From Puniceibacterium sediminis (GTDB taxonomy: Bacteria > Pseudomonadota > Alphaproteobacteria > Rhodobacterales > Rhodobacteraceae): a stretch of 56,237 nt of DNA. Positions within the stretch are counted from its first letter, which is position 1. The number at the start of each line of letters is the position of its first letter. The stretch is from contig NZ_FZNN01000023.1 in assembly GCF_900188035.1 (NCBI RefSeq), positions 1 to 56,237 of the forward strand, in the 5' to 3' direction. Below, in pieces: positions 1 to 10,200 of the stretch. Below the pieces are notes generated by a model, which was given only the letters and a program-made list of their open reading frames with translations, was not told the DNA's origin and made no database searches. The position numbers and the translations under genes are program-made.

Positions 1-384
1 CGGGCAATGGTCAGCGATCGTATGAAGCGGGACCTGGCGATCCGCGCATTGGATATGGCTGTGGCGCTGCGACAGCCGCCCAAGGGCTGCATTCATCATA
101 CGGATCGCGGGTCGCAATATTTTTCAGGCGACTACCACAAGCGCCTGTCCAAACATGGCTGCGAAGTCTCGATGAGCGGAAAAGGCAATTTCTAGGACAA
201 TTCCATGGTTGAAACATTCTTCAAATCACTCAAGGTAGAGCTGATATGGCGCAACCGTTGGGAGACCAGACGCCAAGCCGAAGGCGCGATATTCCAGTAT
301 ATCAATGGGTCCCACAATCCAAGACGGCGGCACTCGTCGTTAGCTGGCAAAAGCCCCTTGGCCTTCGAACGAAAGGCTGCCTAA
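1..384 (+). pseudogene. IS3-family transposase OrfB, C-terminal part with an in-frame stop
   Basis: The reading frame enters from the left edge and shows the rve integrase core of IS3-type OrfB: an [10 protein letters not shown] stretch with a catalytic-type Asp, then DNSMVETFFKSLK with the Glu, and a tail ending LAFERKAA at a TAA (382-384). A TAG at 193-195 interrupts it where the family normally has Tyr (usual context GNCYDN), so the gene is inactive unless the stop is read through. The transposase would cut and join IS ends. Only the last part is inside the window, so the start and left inverted repeat are not visible. Confidence 0.85.
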
Positions 385-508
385 ATGAGTTGAGAGACCG
401 GAACGCAAGCGCGACAAGACCAATGCGCTGAAGTAGGAAAAGGCCCAAGGCAAGGCTGGGAAGATCGCCGAGGTGCTGGTGAAAACCGACTTGGTTATCC
501 TGCCCTCT

Positions 509-536
509 CGGCAGCATGCTTTGCATGCGACTGCCG
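509..536. repeat. Hairpin-forming inverted repeat between IS remnants
   Basis: CGGCAG and CTGCCG flank two copies of GCATGC separated by TTT, giving about 11 bp of stem with a small bulge. It lies in the short stretch between the OrfB remnant and the next OrfA, so it is probably an element end or a terminator. There is no T-run after it. Bases 385-600 otherwise hold no gene that I can support. Confidence 0.45.
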
Positions 537-609
537 GGTAACAGATGAGCTCGGATATCTGTACCGCGCCGGGTTGCCGGAGACTTGAAACCTGAGAAGG
601 ATGAGAGTC

Positions 610-927
610 ATGGAAAAGAGCAAGATGGCAAACCGCTATTCACCGGAGGCCCGTGCCCGCGCGGTGCGGATGGTGCTGGAACATCAGAGTTCCTATGAGA
701 CGCAGGGCACCGCGATAGCGGCGATTGCACCGAAGATCGGCTGTATTCCGCAGACGCTTGCGGTCTGGCTGAGAAAGGCAGCGAAAGATGCTGGCGCGGC
801 GGGTGGCACGGCCAGCGACGAACGCGATCGGATCAAGCTGCTTGAACGCGAGAACCATGAGCTGCGTGAGGCGAACGAGATCCTTCGCAAAGCATCAGCT
901 TATTTCGCTGAGGCGGAGCTTGTCTGA
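610..927 (+). CDS. IS3-family transposase OrfA (3'-truncated)
   Basis: A 105-aa protein with a helix-turn-helix of the IS3 OrfA type (RYSPEARARAVRMV, then a TLAVWLRKA recognition-helix region). A leucine-zipper-like coiled coil follows (KLLERENHELREANEILRKA). OrfA binds the element ends and is normally extended into OrfB by frameshifting. The normal ending (AYFAQAELDR... type) is cut at AEAELV followed by a stop, exactly where a 21-bp tandem duplication lies, and no OrfB follows. I chose the ATG at 610 over 601 because AGAAGG sits nine bases upstream. It is a remnant of a second IS3-like element. Confidence 0.8.
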   Translation: MEKSKMANRYSPEARARAVRMVLEHQSSYETQGTAIAAIAPKIGCIPQTLAVWLRKAAKDAGAAGGTASDERDRIKLLERENHELREANEILRKASAYFAEAELV

Positions 928-948
928 GCTGAGGCGGAGCTTGTCTGA
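907..948. repeat. 21-bp perfect tandem duplication
   Basis: The 21 bases at 907-927 are repeated exactly at 928-948. The first copy supplies the stop codon that ends the OrfA remnant. It looks like a slippage or rearrangement scar at the boundary between IS material and the following transporter-like fragment. Confidence 0.9.
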
Positions 949-1151
949 AAAGGCGCGGTCCTTTCGCCGACGGGCCCGACAGTTATCTGCGGTCGTCGCC
1001 CCTGATCCCGCTGATTTTGGCCTGCCTGGTGCTTGCGATGGGCACGGCTCAATGGAATATCCTGCTGTTCATGATGGTTATGGGGATATCCAACGGCTTC
1101 TCGCTCAACCTTTATGGCACGGTATGGCCGTTTGCACGGAAATCGAGATGA
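949..1151 (+). pseudogene. Possible MFS transporter fragment
   Basis: This frame has no start codon of its own. It encodes two hydrophobic segments (LIPLILACLVLAMG and ILLFMMVMGISNGF) followed by SLNLYGTVWP, and stops at 1149-1151. The second segment plus the NG...YGTxWP pattern resembles a C-terminal helix of bacterial MFS carriers. The rest of the gene is absent, so if real it is a relic cut by the IS insertion. The call rests on about 60 residues and is tentative. Confidence 0.35.
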
Positions 1152-1420
1152 TCCTCGCGCAACGGGATCGGCCGTGCCGATCCGCGCAGATCTTGCCATG
1201 AACGGTCCCGTCTAGGTTACGTCGCATAACCATCTGAGATCTGTCAACGTGGCCGCTCTTATATGCCGCCGGAGGAAAAATTCGCTTCATCGCGGCATTC
1301 GCAATCTCGGACAAGCGCCAATAAATCTCGTTGGGTATTCTGTGATCGTTCATTGTGAACGGACCGGTTGATGACAGACAGGATTTCCGGTGGAAACGCT
1401 CAAGCGGGGAGAACAAAATT
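1152..1420 (+). promoter_or_regulatory. Non-coding upstream region of the 358-aa gene, with a palindrome
   Basis: I see no gene I would defend here. A minus-strand frame is open but lacks family features. At 1347-1361 there is a perfect dyad, CGTTCA-TTG-TGAACG, about 60 bases before the next start codon, well placed for an operator. The ten bases TGAACGGWCC occur at 1199 and 1356 here and again at 4078. A good ribosome-binding site, GGGGAGA (1406-1412), precedes the ATG at 1421. Confidence 0.45.
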
Positions 1421-2497
1421 ATGGTCACGAAGATCCTGAACAATTTTAGCGAGCCCTACAAGCCAAGCGATCTTACGGCCTATCAGCGGTATGATATTTT
1501 GCAGCCAATTATCGGCGAAGCGTCGGAACTGTTTTACAAGTGTATCAGTCACGACCGTACCCCAGAGCTGGATGCCGAGATGGAGGGGGCCTTTACGAAC
1601 CTTTTCCAGAAGGCGGCCGCGCGTTCCGGTCACGGCAATGTCGAAGAGATCCGGCGCAGTTTTCTGGCCTTCAGCGGCCTTGGCCTGCCCGGGTTGATGT
1701 CGCCGATCCCCCTTGATGCCAGCCGGGTGGCACAGAGTTTCAACGGCACGTGGGAACTGCGTCACCGGTTCACGGACGGCGGGCGCACCGGCTATGCCGA
1801 GCCCCGGCACAACACGGTCGCGCGGTCGCAGATCTATTACGATCTGTACGACAAGGATAAAAACCGCCTGCGTCAGTTGACAGTGATGTGGACAAAGGAA
1901 AACCACTACCCGCGGGAAAAACAGCTGCTTCGCGACATGCCGGGACGCCAGGATGAAGAGGAAACCTTTCTACTGGCGTCGCTCGTCGATATCCGGTTGC
2001 GGCAGTTGGACCCATGGACCGTGGAGTATACGGACGACGGCATGGTCTATGGCAATCATGGCGATTATTTGAATGGTGTGCGCTGTGTCAGCACGGCCTA
2101 TATGATGCGCTTCGGCGCGTCTGAATCCCTGATCGGCGTGCCGGAAACGCGGATGGTGCTGCCTGATGGCACGCAACAACCTGTCTCTGGCATGTTCATC
2201 CTGCTGAATGTGCTGGGCGGCGGCCCCTCGGCCTTGTCCTTCCCGATGTCCGGGTTGCCCGAAATGAACGGAGACTTGCCCACCTTCGATACGGTTGACA
2301 GCTACATGAAGGTGAACTCCGACCGGCCTTTGATCGGGGGCTTCGAGCCGATCGACAAATATTTCGAACGGCTGCGCGATCCTCTTGGTGCTGTGAAGGG
2401 TCTGCAAGAGCGGTCGGAGCGCTTCGGGGCCGAGAGTGTGCATGGGTTCCACCCGCAATCGCTAGACAGTCTGGAAGACTACAAGCGCGATTACTGA
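1421..2497 (+). CDS. Uncharacterised 358-aa protein at cluster edge
   Basis: I do not recognise this family. The protein appears soluble, with no signal peptide or membrane segment. It has an N-terminal helical part (about residues 1-95) and then a part rich in aromatic and charged residues, starting near GTWELRHRF and running through QIYYDLYDKDKNRLRQ and YGNHGDYLNG. A Gly-rich LNVLGGGPSALSF lies near residue 255. A frame reaching 1355 exists, but the ATG at 1421 has the GGGGAGA site eight bases away, so I start there. It is a single-gene unit, closed by a strong terminator at 2517. Its place beside the cluster suggests an accessory role, but I cannot give a function. Confidence 0.75.
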   Translation: MVTKILNNFSEPYKPSDLTAYQRYDILQPIIGEASELFYKCISHDRTPELDAEMEGAFTNLFQKAAARSGHGNVEEIRRSFLAFSGLGLPGLMSPIPLDASRVAQSFNGTWELRHRFTDGGRTGYAEPRHNTVARSQIYYDLYDKDKNRLRQLTVMWTKENHYPREKQLLRDMPGRQDEEETFLLASLVDIRLRQLDPWTVEYTDDGMVYGNHGDYLNGVRCVSTAYMMRFGASESLIGVPETRMVLPDGTQQPVSGMFILLNVLGGGPSALSFPMSGLPEMNGDLPTFDTVDSYMKVNSDRPLIGGFEPIDKYFERLRDPLGAVKGLQERSERFGAESVHGFHPQSLDSLEDYKRDY

Positions 2498-2516
2498 GCT
2501 GCGCAAACAGGCCAGG

Positions 2517-2543
2517 AAGGTGGGCCATCGCGCCCACCTTTTC
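2517..2543 (+). terminator. Rho-independent terminator after the 358-aa gene
   Basis: A perfect 9-bp stem (AAGGTGGGC / GCCCACCTT) with a 6-base loop, followed by TTTTC, starts 19 bases after the stop codon. It separates the plus-strand gene from the convergent DUF1801 gene. Confidence 0.85.
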
Positions 2544-2621
2544 GAGTGCATTGAAAGTAACTTTTAGATCGAAAGTCTGGTCAGGGCTTGTGCGGGTGCA
2601 CCGTTGCTGGCCCCTGATCTC

Positions 2622-2999
2622 TCAGCAGTCGATATCTTCGCCCTTGCGCCACATGTCAAAGGCGCGGGCAATGAATTCGTCGATGCGGGTCTCTTCGACT
2701 TTCTTGGATTTCGTAAAGCGGATACAGCCCTTGCCGACGTTCAGACCCTCCAGAAGCTCCCCATCTGGATCGACCTTCGAGGCGTTTCCGACATAAAGGC
2801 TGACGTAGCCGCGTTGTGCATTGAGGTGGAACGCGTAAGTATCGCCGACGCAATATCCCAGCATCTTGTAGTGAATCCGTTCCTCAAGCCGGGGCGCCTC
2901 TTGTTTGATCAAGGCCCGGATCTGCTGCAGTTTTTCTCGCCGCCAGTCGTCGTCCAACTGGTCGATATACTCCGAAGGGGTGTTTGCGTCAGAGAGCAT
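2622..2999 (-). CDS. DUF1801 (YdhG-like) domain protein
   Basis: A 125-aa soluble protein with the DUF1801 pattern: an N-terminal helix (EYIDQLDDDWRREKLQQIRAL), a central beta part (IHYKMLGYCVGD, then GYVSLYVGN) and the late GKGCIRFTKSKKV motif. The family has a small alpha/beta fold; some members are called iron-chaperone-like, but the activity is unproven. Start context is good (AAGGA a few bases upstream). It is convergent with the 358-aa gene. It is an ordinary accessory gene, possibly not part of the pathway. Confidence 0.85.
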   Translation of the reverse strand: MLSDANTPSEYIDQLDDDWRREKLQQIRALIKQEAPRLEERIHYKMLGYCVGDTYAFHLNAQRGYVSLYVGNASKVDPDGELLEGLNVGKGCIRFTKSKKVEETRIDEFIARAFDMWRKGEDIDC

Positions 3000-3114
3000 G
3001 GAAACATCCTTTTCCTTTCCAACAGATCGTTTCTCGAAAACGATGAGAATAAAGATAAGTCACGCGTGCTTGGTCGCAAGGTGTCCCGGCCCGTCGGCGC
3101 ACCCGGTGGGCGCG

Positions 3115-3579
3115 TCATTCGCGGGTCTGGTCGGACCCCTGTAGCACGTGGACACCCTGATCCGCACGAGAGACTCTGAGTGCCGCCAACCGAGCCAGAC
3201 CTTCCGCCAGCGTCGGTCGTGTACCCGGATTGACTGACCACATCACCACATGCGCCTTATCGGGTGGCAGGAACCAATTGTGCTTGTGTTGGACAAAGTG
3301 GCGATGGACAGTATTGCGCAAAAAATCAGACAAGGCTTTGGCGTCGGTCCAGACGGACAGATTCACGATGTCGCGCGGATGCGGACCCTGGTTCATCCCG
3401 CCGCTCGGATCATCCAGCCGCCAGACCAACCCGGGGCTGCGGTCTGCAACACCGTTCACCAGATCGACGCCGCGCATGAAATCGGCCATCTCGGGGGCGT
3501 TGAAATCAAATCGCGCGCGCGCGATGTTTACCTGCGCCAGATGCATAGCGGGACCCGGTTCGTCGTGGTCAAGGGTCAT
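3115..3579 (-). CDS. DUF3291 domain protein
   Basis: A 154-aa protein with the DUF3291 pattern: HLAQVNIARARF near the start, then SPGLVWRL, NLSVWTDAKALSDFL and HVVMWSV, followed by RPTLAEGLARL. This is a dimeric alpha+beta barrel (ABM-like) fold of unknown reaction, related in shape to small monooxygenases. The start ATG overlaps the stop of the upstream gene (ATGA, 3576-3579), so the two are translationally coupled. A second Met (residue 12) directly before HLAQ could also be the start. Confidence 0.85.
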   Translation of the reverse strand: MTLDHDEPGPAMHLAQVNIARARFDFNAPEMADFMRGVDLVNGVADRSPGLVWRLDDPSGGMNQGPHPRDIVNLSVWTDAKALSDFLRNTVHRHFVQHKHNWFLPPDKAHVVMWSVNPGTRPTLAEGLARLAALRVSRADQGVHVLQGSDQTRE

Positions 3580-4076
3580 TCCCGCACGCGCGTCAGAGTG
3601 AAGGTATCGACGCCCTCCCCGCTATCGGGGATGTCGTCAAAATCGTCTGACCGGTTTTCGGGGCGCACATATTTCTTTTCGCCGTCCCATTTCCACGTCT
3701 GCGTGATCCGATCCTCATCAATGAAGTGAAACGCCACGCCGGTCATCTTGAGCGCATCCGGATGCGTCAGATTGGATGCTCCAACATATTCGAAAATCAC
3801 GTCATCCGCGACATCCAGCATTGCCCGCATCTTGGGTTGGTTGCCGAGGGTGCAGTAATGCGTCAGCACCAGATCCTCGCCTGACAGATGATACAGCGTG
3901 ACCATCTCTTCATCCATCAGCTTGCCGTGCCAGTAGTGGCGATAGCGCTCGATCAATGCGCTGTCGTTGCCGGTAACTTCATAGGTCAGTCGGATGTCCT
4001 TGCCATAAGGAGAGCTACCACGCCAGGTTCCGGTCAGGGACTTCAGTTTTTCGAATGCTTGTGTTGCGCTTTGCAT
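3576..4076 (-). CDS. DUF1579-like / lipocalin-type small protein
   Basis: A 166-aa protein starting with a helix and FEKLKSLTGTWRGSS, the opening seen in DUF1579 and other lipocalin-like barrels. Alternating beta strands follow (LTYEVTG, MVTLYHLSGEDLVLTHYC, DVIFEYVGA, RITQTWKW). Such barrels bind small hydrophobic ligands. It has an AGAGGA site eight bases upstream, is coupled to the DUF3291 gene and is divergent from the large PKS gene. It could be a ligand-binding or protective protein for the product, but nothing in the sequence proves this. Confidence 0.65.
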   Translation of the reverse strand: MQSATQAFEKLKSLTGTWRGSSPYGKDIRLTYEVTGNDSALIERYRHYWHGKLMDEEMVTLYHLSGEDLVLTHYCTLGNQPKMRAMLDVADDVIFEYVGASNLTHPDALKMTGVAFHFIDEDRITQTWKWDGEKKYVRPENRSDDFDDIPDSGEGVDTFTLTRVRE

Positions 4077-4231
4077 ATGAACGGTCCTCTCCGATTGTCT
4101 CGTTCTGAAACACTACGGCCAAACGGGGCGCATCGGCCTATCCCAAACTGCGCAATTTGCGACAAGCGGCGCTCTCGCATCCTATTATATTGAAACGACA
4201 TCCCGGCTTGTGTGACCGGCAGGGGGCTGCG
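4077..4231 (+). promoter_or_regulatory. Divergent promoter region before PKS gene
   Basis: This 155-base gap holds a TATTAT (4183-4188) usable as a -10 box and an exact dyad, CGCAA-T-TTGCG (4151-4161), a likely regulator site just upstream. These signals argue against the alternative PKS start at 4157, which would lie inside them. TGAACGGTCC at 4078 repeats a motif found before the 358-aa gene. Confidence 0.45.
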
Positions 4232-7200
4232 TTGAACACGAAATCCGACTTTCTTCTGGCCACTGAGCGCAAGGCGTCCGATCCGCGCGATATCGCGATT
4301 GTGGGGTTGTCCTGCCGCCTGCCCGGTGCGCCGAATGCAGAGGCGTTCTGGCGCTTGATCGAACAAGGTGCAAGCGCGGTGACCGAGGTTCCGGCAGACC
4401 GTTGGGATGCCGATGCCTATTACGATCCTACCGGTCAGAGGCAGGGCAGCGCCTGTTCGCGATGGGGCGGGTTTTTAGACGATCTCGCGCATTTTGATGC
4501 CAGTTTTTTTCGGATCAGCCCGCGAGAGGCCAAAAGCCTGGATCCGCAGCATCGGCTTTTGCTGGAAACTTCGGTAGAGGCACTGGAACACGCCGGTCAG
4601 CCGCTCGACGCGCTCAACAAAAGCCGCACCGGGGTTTTCGTGGGCATTTGTACCAGCGAATATGCCAATCTGACCGGAGATGCGGACGATTATTCCCTCA
4701 TCGACAAATATTACGGAACCGGTACGGCGCTCAGCGTCGCGGCGGGTCGTATCTCTTATGCGCTGAACCTCAGCGGTCCTGCGATCTCGGTTGATACGGC
4801 GTGCTCTTCATCACTCGTTGCGGTGCATCTTGCGGTGGCAAGTCTGCGGGCCGGGGAGACCGACCTCTGCCTAGCGGGCGGGGTCAATGTGGCGCTCTGT
4901 CCGTCGGTCGGCATCTATTTCAGCCAGCTTGGTGCCGTGTCCCGCGCACCGGAATGCCGTCCTTTCGACGCCAAGGCAGATGGCTATGTGCGCGGCGAAG
5001 GCTGCGCAATGATCGCGCTCAGACCCCTGAACGCGGCGCTCAGAAACCGCGATCGCGTCTTGGCGGTCATCCGTGGAAGTGCCGTCAATCAGGACGGTCG
5101 CAGCGCCGGGCTGACGGCCCCAAATGGCAAGGCGCAAGAGGCGGTTCTGCGGTCGGCGCTTGACGACGCGGGTGCAAAACCTTGCGATGTTATCTTTGCC
5201 GAGACGCATGGCACGGGCACACGGCTGGGCGATCCGATCGAGGCGCGGGCGCTTGGCGCGGTCTACGGGCGCGCTTCGGGGCGGTCTGCGCCGCTTGGTC
5301 TGGGTGCGGTCAAGGCCAATATTGGCCATCTGGAGGCGGCGGCGGGAATTGCCGGACTGATTAAGGCGGTCGAGGTCGTTCGGCGCCGGACCATCCCTCC
5401 GCTGGCCAATTACGTCCAAGCGAATGAGATGATCGACCTTGATGCCCTGGGACTGGCAGTGCCGAAAGCCTCCACGCCCTGGCCCGAAGGCGCAGGGCTT
5501 GCTAGCGTCAGCTCATTCGGGTTCAGTGGCACGAATGCGCACATCTTGCTGGGTCCGGCGCCGGAAGGCGGAGTGGCGCCTGCACCGTTGCGCCCGCAAA
5601 TCTCGGAAACTCCCCGTCTGATCCTGCCGCTGTCGGCCCGGGATCCCGCTGCCCTGGCACCGCTGGCCCTAGCTCTGGCGCGCCGTTTGCGAGACGGCGA
5701 AGATGCCGCCGCCCTATGTCGAGGTATGGCGCTGCGGCGCAGCCACTATGCCGCGCGGCACTGCGTGAGTGGCGTGGATGGCGCAGAACTGGTCCAGGCG
5801 CTAGAGACGCAAACGCCCGCCACACCCTCGGCGGCAAGGCCTGCGCGCGGGCCGGTGTTTGTCTTTTCCGGGCAAGGTGGGCAATGGGCCGGGATGGGTG
5901 CTGCCTTGGCGCGCTGGCCTGCCGCCCGGGCCGAGATAGACCAAATTGATCGCGTGGTGCAGCGCCTTGCGGGATGGTCGGTATACACGGCAATGAACCG
6001 ACCGGACGAGTTGGAGAGTCCAAGGATCCTGTCCAGCCAGATGGCGATCTTTGCGGTGCAGGCTGCGCTCAGCGCCTTGTTGCGCGATTGGGCGTTTCGT
6101 CCCGCAGCAGTGGTTGGTCATTCAATGGGCGAAATAGCAGCAGCGCTGACGGCGGGGGCACTGACACGGGATCAGGCCGTTCATCTGTGTCTTGAGCGCA
6201 GTTCCTGCCTTGCCGAGGGCGCCCGGAGCGGTGTTATCGGGGGAATGGCCCAGGTCGAAGCGGCGGCTGATCTGGTTCAACAGGTGTTGGGCGACCTGTG
6301 CAGTACAGCAGTGATTGCCGCTGTGAACGGCCCGTTATCGACAGTGATTTCGGGCAGCGCTGAAGCGGTGGAAACGGCAGTCGCGGCCTTTGCGGATCGC
6401 GAGGTTTTTGCCCGCATGGTCAACACCGACGGCGTGGCGGGGCATTCACCGCTCATCGCACATCTGGCCGGACCGCTGGCGGCGCGGCTGGACAATTTGC
6501 GCCCGCAACCGGGAAGCTGTCGGTTTTTCTCTGCCTGCGCCGGTGGCCATGTTGCTGGTGAGGCATTGGGTGCTGACTACTGGTGCCAAAGCCTGACCTC
6601 ACCGGTGCAATTCGATCAGGCGGTACAGGCGCTGCTGGAGGAGGGCCATCGCGACTTTGTCGAGATCGGGCCCCGGCCGCTGCTTTTGTCTGCGCTGCGC
6701 AGCCGTCTCAAGGCCGAGGGCATGCAGGGTTTGCTGACCGCCAGCCTGACCCCGGACGATGCGGCCGTGCCTCATGGGCCCGATCAGATGCTTGCGGCGC
6801 TTTACACCGCGGGCCATGACCCCGACTGGTCACGGCTGATGGATCGCCAAGGTGATTGGAACGCGCCGCCGCCCTATCCATGGCAGCGCAGCTATCACTG
6901 GATCACCGAGTTGCGCCAGGATGCGGCCTCTGAGGAACCACTGCCCAAAGTGCAGCGCTCGACAGAGCGTGCGGTCAAGACCACCGGGGCGGCGCTGGAC
7001 AGCCTGATCGCCCGGCATGACCGTTTTGGCATCCGTTCGCTGAACATGCGGTTTCTCGCCCCACGTCTGTGGCTGGCGGAAGAAGACAAGGTTGCAATCT
7101 ATGGCTCTGTACGGGGGGCCACCTGCGTTGTCTGGGCCGTGCTTGGTCAACCCGAGGCTTGCCAGCGCGCGCTAAAAGATCTGCGCGCCCACGCTCGGAG

Positions 7201-10200
7201 CGCCGGGATTAGCCTTGCCATGGTGTTGCCAAAGGCGGATGCCGCTGCAATCGCGACGCGGCAAGATCGACTCGATGACTTTGGCCTGTCCCAGCATCTG
7301 ACATTGGCAAGGTTCGATCCGACAGCTCAGGGATATCGGCGCCTGCGGTCGCGATTGGCGCGCTATGGGTCGGGTCCGGGGCGTGAGACGACGCAGTTTC
7401 ACCCGGGCCTCGATGCCGCAGAAGACGCCCGGGTCGTGGCGCTGATCCGCGCCTGGATAGGGCTTAAGAAGACCCCTGTTCCGGCCGCCGAGGCTTTGGT
7501 CGGCGAAATCACTGCTGCCCGATTGCCCACCTTCCGCCGCCTATATGCCGCACGGGACGGCGCAGAGATTCACGCGCTTCTTGCGCTATGCCAGTTTGGA
7601 ACCGGGGACGGCTGGCTCATGGATATGGAGTTTTACGACGCGACCACCCCGCCCGGCTGTACAGAGCGCCTGATCACGGATGTCGCCCAACATCTGCGCG
7701 AAGAGGGCGCGAAGGTCCTGTCACTGGGGGGCAGCTATAGCATACCACGGTTCATGGATGACGTGTCGGCGGATGGCGGCAACGGCGCGCGCAGCAACGT
7801 CCAATTCAAGTCGAAATACCGGCCCGAGGCTGAGGATGTGTTTTTGGTCTGTCCCAAGGACCTGAGCACGCAGGCGCAGCAGGACCTACTGTCCGCTTTG
7901 GCTGGGACGGTCGATCAAACCCGCTGCGACACGCGCGAGCTTGGCATCTTTCTTGGCGGAGGCAGCGGACTAAGGGATCATCCTTTTGACCTGCGCGACC
8001 TTGATGTTGCCGGTGACACGGCCGTCTTTGCGGCGCAAGTTTCGGTAAGGGACCCGCTTTTGGCAGATCACAAGGTGGGCGGGCAGCCGGTGCTTCCGGC
8101 GGCCGCCGTAATCGAGGCGGTCGCGACTGTGGCCCGCAGCAAAGCGCAGGGGGCCGGGCCGCTTGTCTTGCGCGACATCATCTTTGACCGCGCGCTTTCC
8201 CTTGGCGATGCGAGGGGGGCGGATATCCAGGTGCAGATTTGCCGGAGCTCCGACCTTGACCGCACCAGTATCGGAGCCGAGGTCCATGCGCGCAGGGTCG
8301 ATGGCACCCAAGGTGGCTGGCAAAGGCTCATGCATTGCCGGATCGACATGCCGGACGCGGGGGCGATGCATAGCTTGGTGGGGAAGACCTCTGACCTGCG
8401 GCACGCCTGCGACCTTGCCATTTCTGTGGATCCAAAAGCTCTGAATGCGGGCTTTGCGGCGCAGGGCATCGACTATGGCCCGGCCTATTGCAATATCGAC
8501 AGCCTTGCCCGGGACGGTCAAGCGGCGCTGACAGCGCACCTTAGCTGCGCGGATAGCGGCGATAGCGGCGCCTATACAGTCCAGCCGTTCCTTCTGGACA
8601 GTGCGATGCAATGTCTTTCCGCAGGTGCGGACGGCAACGGTGCCGTCATGCTGCACAGCGTCGAAGAGCTGATCATTCATGCGCCTGTCCCCTGTGAGGC
8701 ACAGGTCAAGGGATGGTCCGAAGGCATTCCGGCTGCGGGGGGAGCTGCGGCGGAGTTCGACATCACCACGGCGCAGGGCGAGATAGTTATGACCGCGCGC
8801 GGCGTCCTGGCGCGACCGGTGGCCAAGATCGGGCCGCGCTGCGCGGTGATGCGCGCAGGGCCCGTGGACCCGCCACCGGGACCGCCAGTTCCCTTGGGCC
8901 GCGTGCAGGTAATCGGCAGTGGCGCGCTGTGCCGGGCTTTTGTGGCGGCGCTTGATTCGAATGCAGCGCCTGCGACCGATATAGCGGCGGGGGCGGATCA
9001 TCTGGTGTTTGTCATTGAGGCGGAGGACACGGCGACGCTTGCGACGACCCTTGCGAAGGTCTGTCAGCACCTTGGTGTTTTGTCCGATACGGCTGCCACG
9101 CCCAAAGTCTGGATCGTCAGCAAATCCGAGCAGGAAAGCGGCGCTCCGGCCAAGTCGCTCGCCACCGCCGCAAATGGTTTCTCTGCGGTGCTGCGTGCGG
9201 AGTATCCTGATCTTTGGGGCGGCCAGTTCTCTATCGGCGACGTCTCAGACGCATCCGCGGCCCGCGCCGTGCTGCAAAGGATGGCGTGCCCCGATGGGGA
9301 AGACGCCTGGCTCATGTCAGCCGAAGGCACCTTTGTACCACGCTTGCATCTGATTGACGCGCCGCCAGAGCCTGCCTTTCGACCCGATCCGCAGCGCGCC
9401 TATCTTGTCACCGGCTGGACCGGCGGGTTGGGGGCGGTCATCATGGCCGATCTGATCCGCGCCGGTGCGGGCTGCGTCGTGGGGCTCGCGCGCGGCAGCG
9501 GCAATGCGCAAACCGTAGCGGCCCTGCAAGAGGCTGCCGATGTGTCCGGCACCAGGCTTTTGCTGCGCCAGGGCGATGTATCGCGGGACGCGGATGTCGT
9601 CGCGGGTCTGTCTGCTTGCCGCGATGTCATGCCATTGGGCGGCGTTTTCCATGCCGCTGGTGTGCTGAGAGATGGCCCGCTGGCGCGGCAAACGCGGGAT
9701 GATTTCGCCCAGACCTTCGCGGCCAAGCTGGACGGTGCGCTGGCCTTGCACTCCGCGACCTTGCAGGACGATCTACAAGCCTTTGTGCTGTTTTCATCTG
9801 CGGCGGGTTTGTTCGGCCCGCCGACACAGGGGGCGCATGCGGCGGCCGCCTCGGCCCTGGACGGCATCGCCATGGCCCGCCACGCGGCAGGTTTGCCGAT
9901 CACTTGCGTCGGGTGGGGTGCCTGGCGCGGCGTGGGTCATGCCGCCGAAGCGGGTCATGATCAGCGGCTCGACGACATCGGTCTTAGCGCGCTTGATGCA
10001 CAGGAGGCGCTGCGGGTTCTCAACGGCTTGATCGCGGCAGGCGAACCCCATTGCTGGGTCGCACCGGTCGACTGGAAGAAACTGGCAGACGCGATCCCCG
10101 AGCTTGCGGCGCGGCCAATGTTTCAAGAGCTTGTGCCAAAGAGGTCTGTGGCAAGTGATCCGGTATCCGTGCCCCCTGTCGAAGGGGCGCAGTTCGGCTG

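Noticed and set aside
1105-1443. Minus-strand open frame of 112 codons over the region upstream of the 358-aa gene
   Set aside because: It overlaps the MFS-like remnant and the palindromic control region, has no recognisable family pattern, and its start falls inside the next gene.
4157-4231. Upstream TTG start of the 2066-aa PKS
   Set aside because: The codon lies within a dyad and ahead of a -10-like TATTAT and has no ribosome-binding site, whereas the TTG at 4232 follows AGGGGG.
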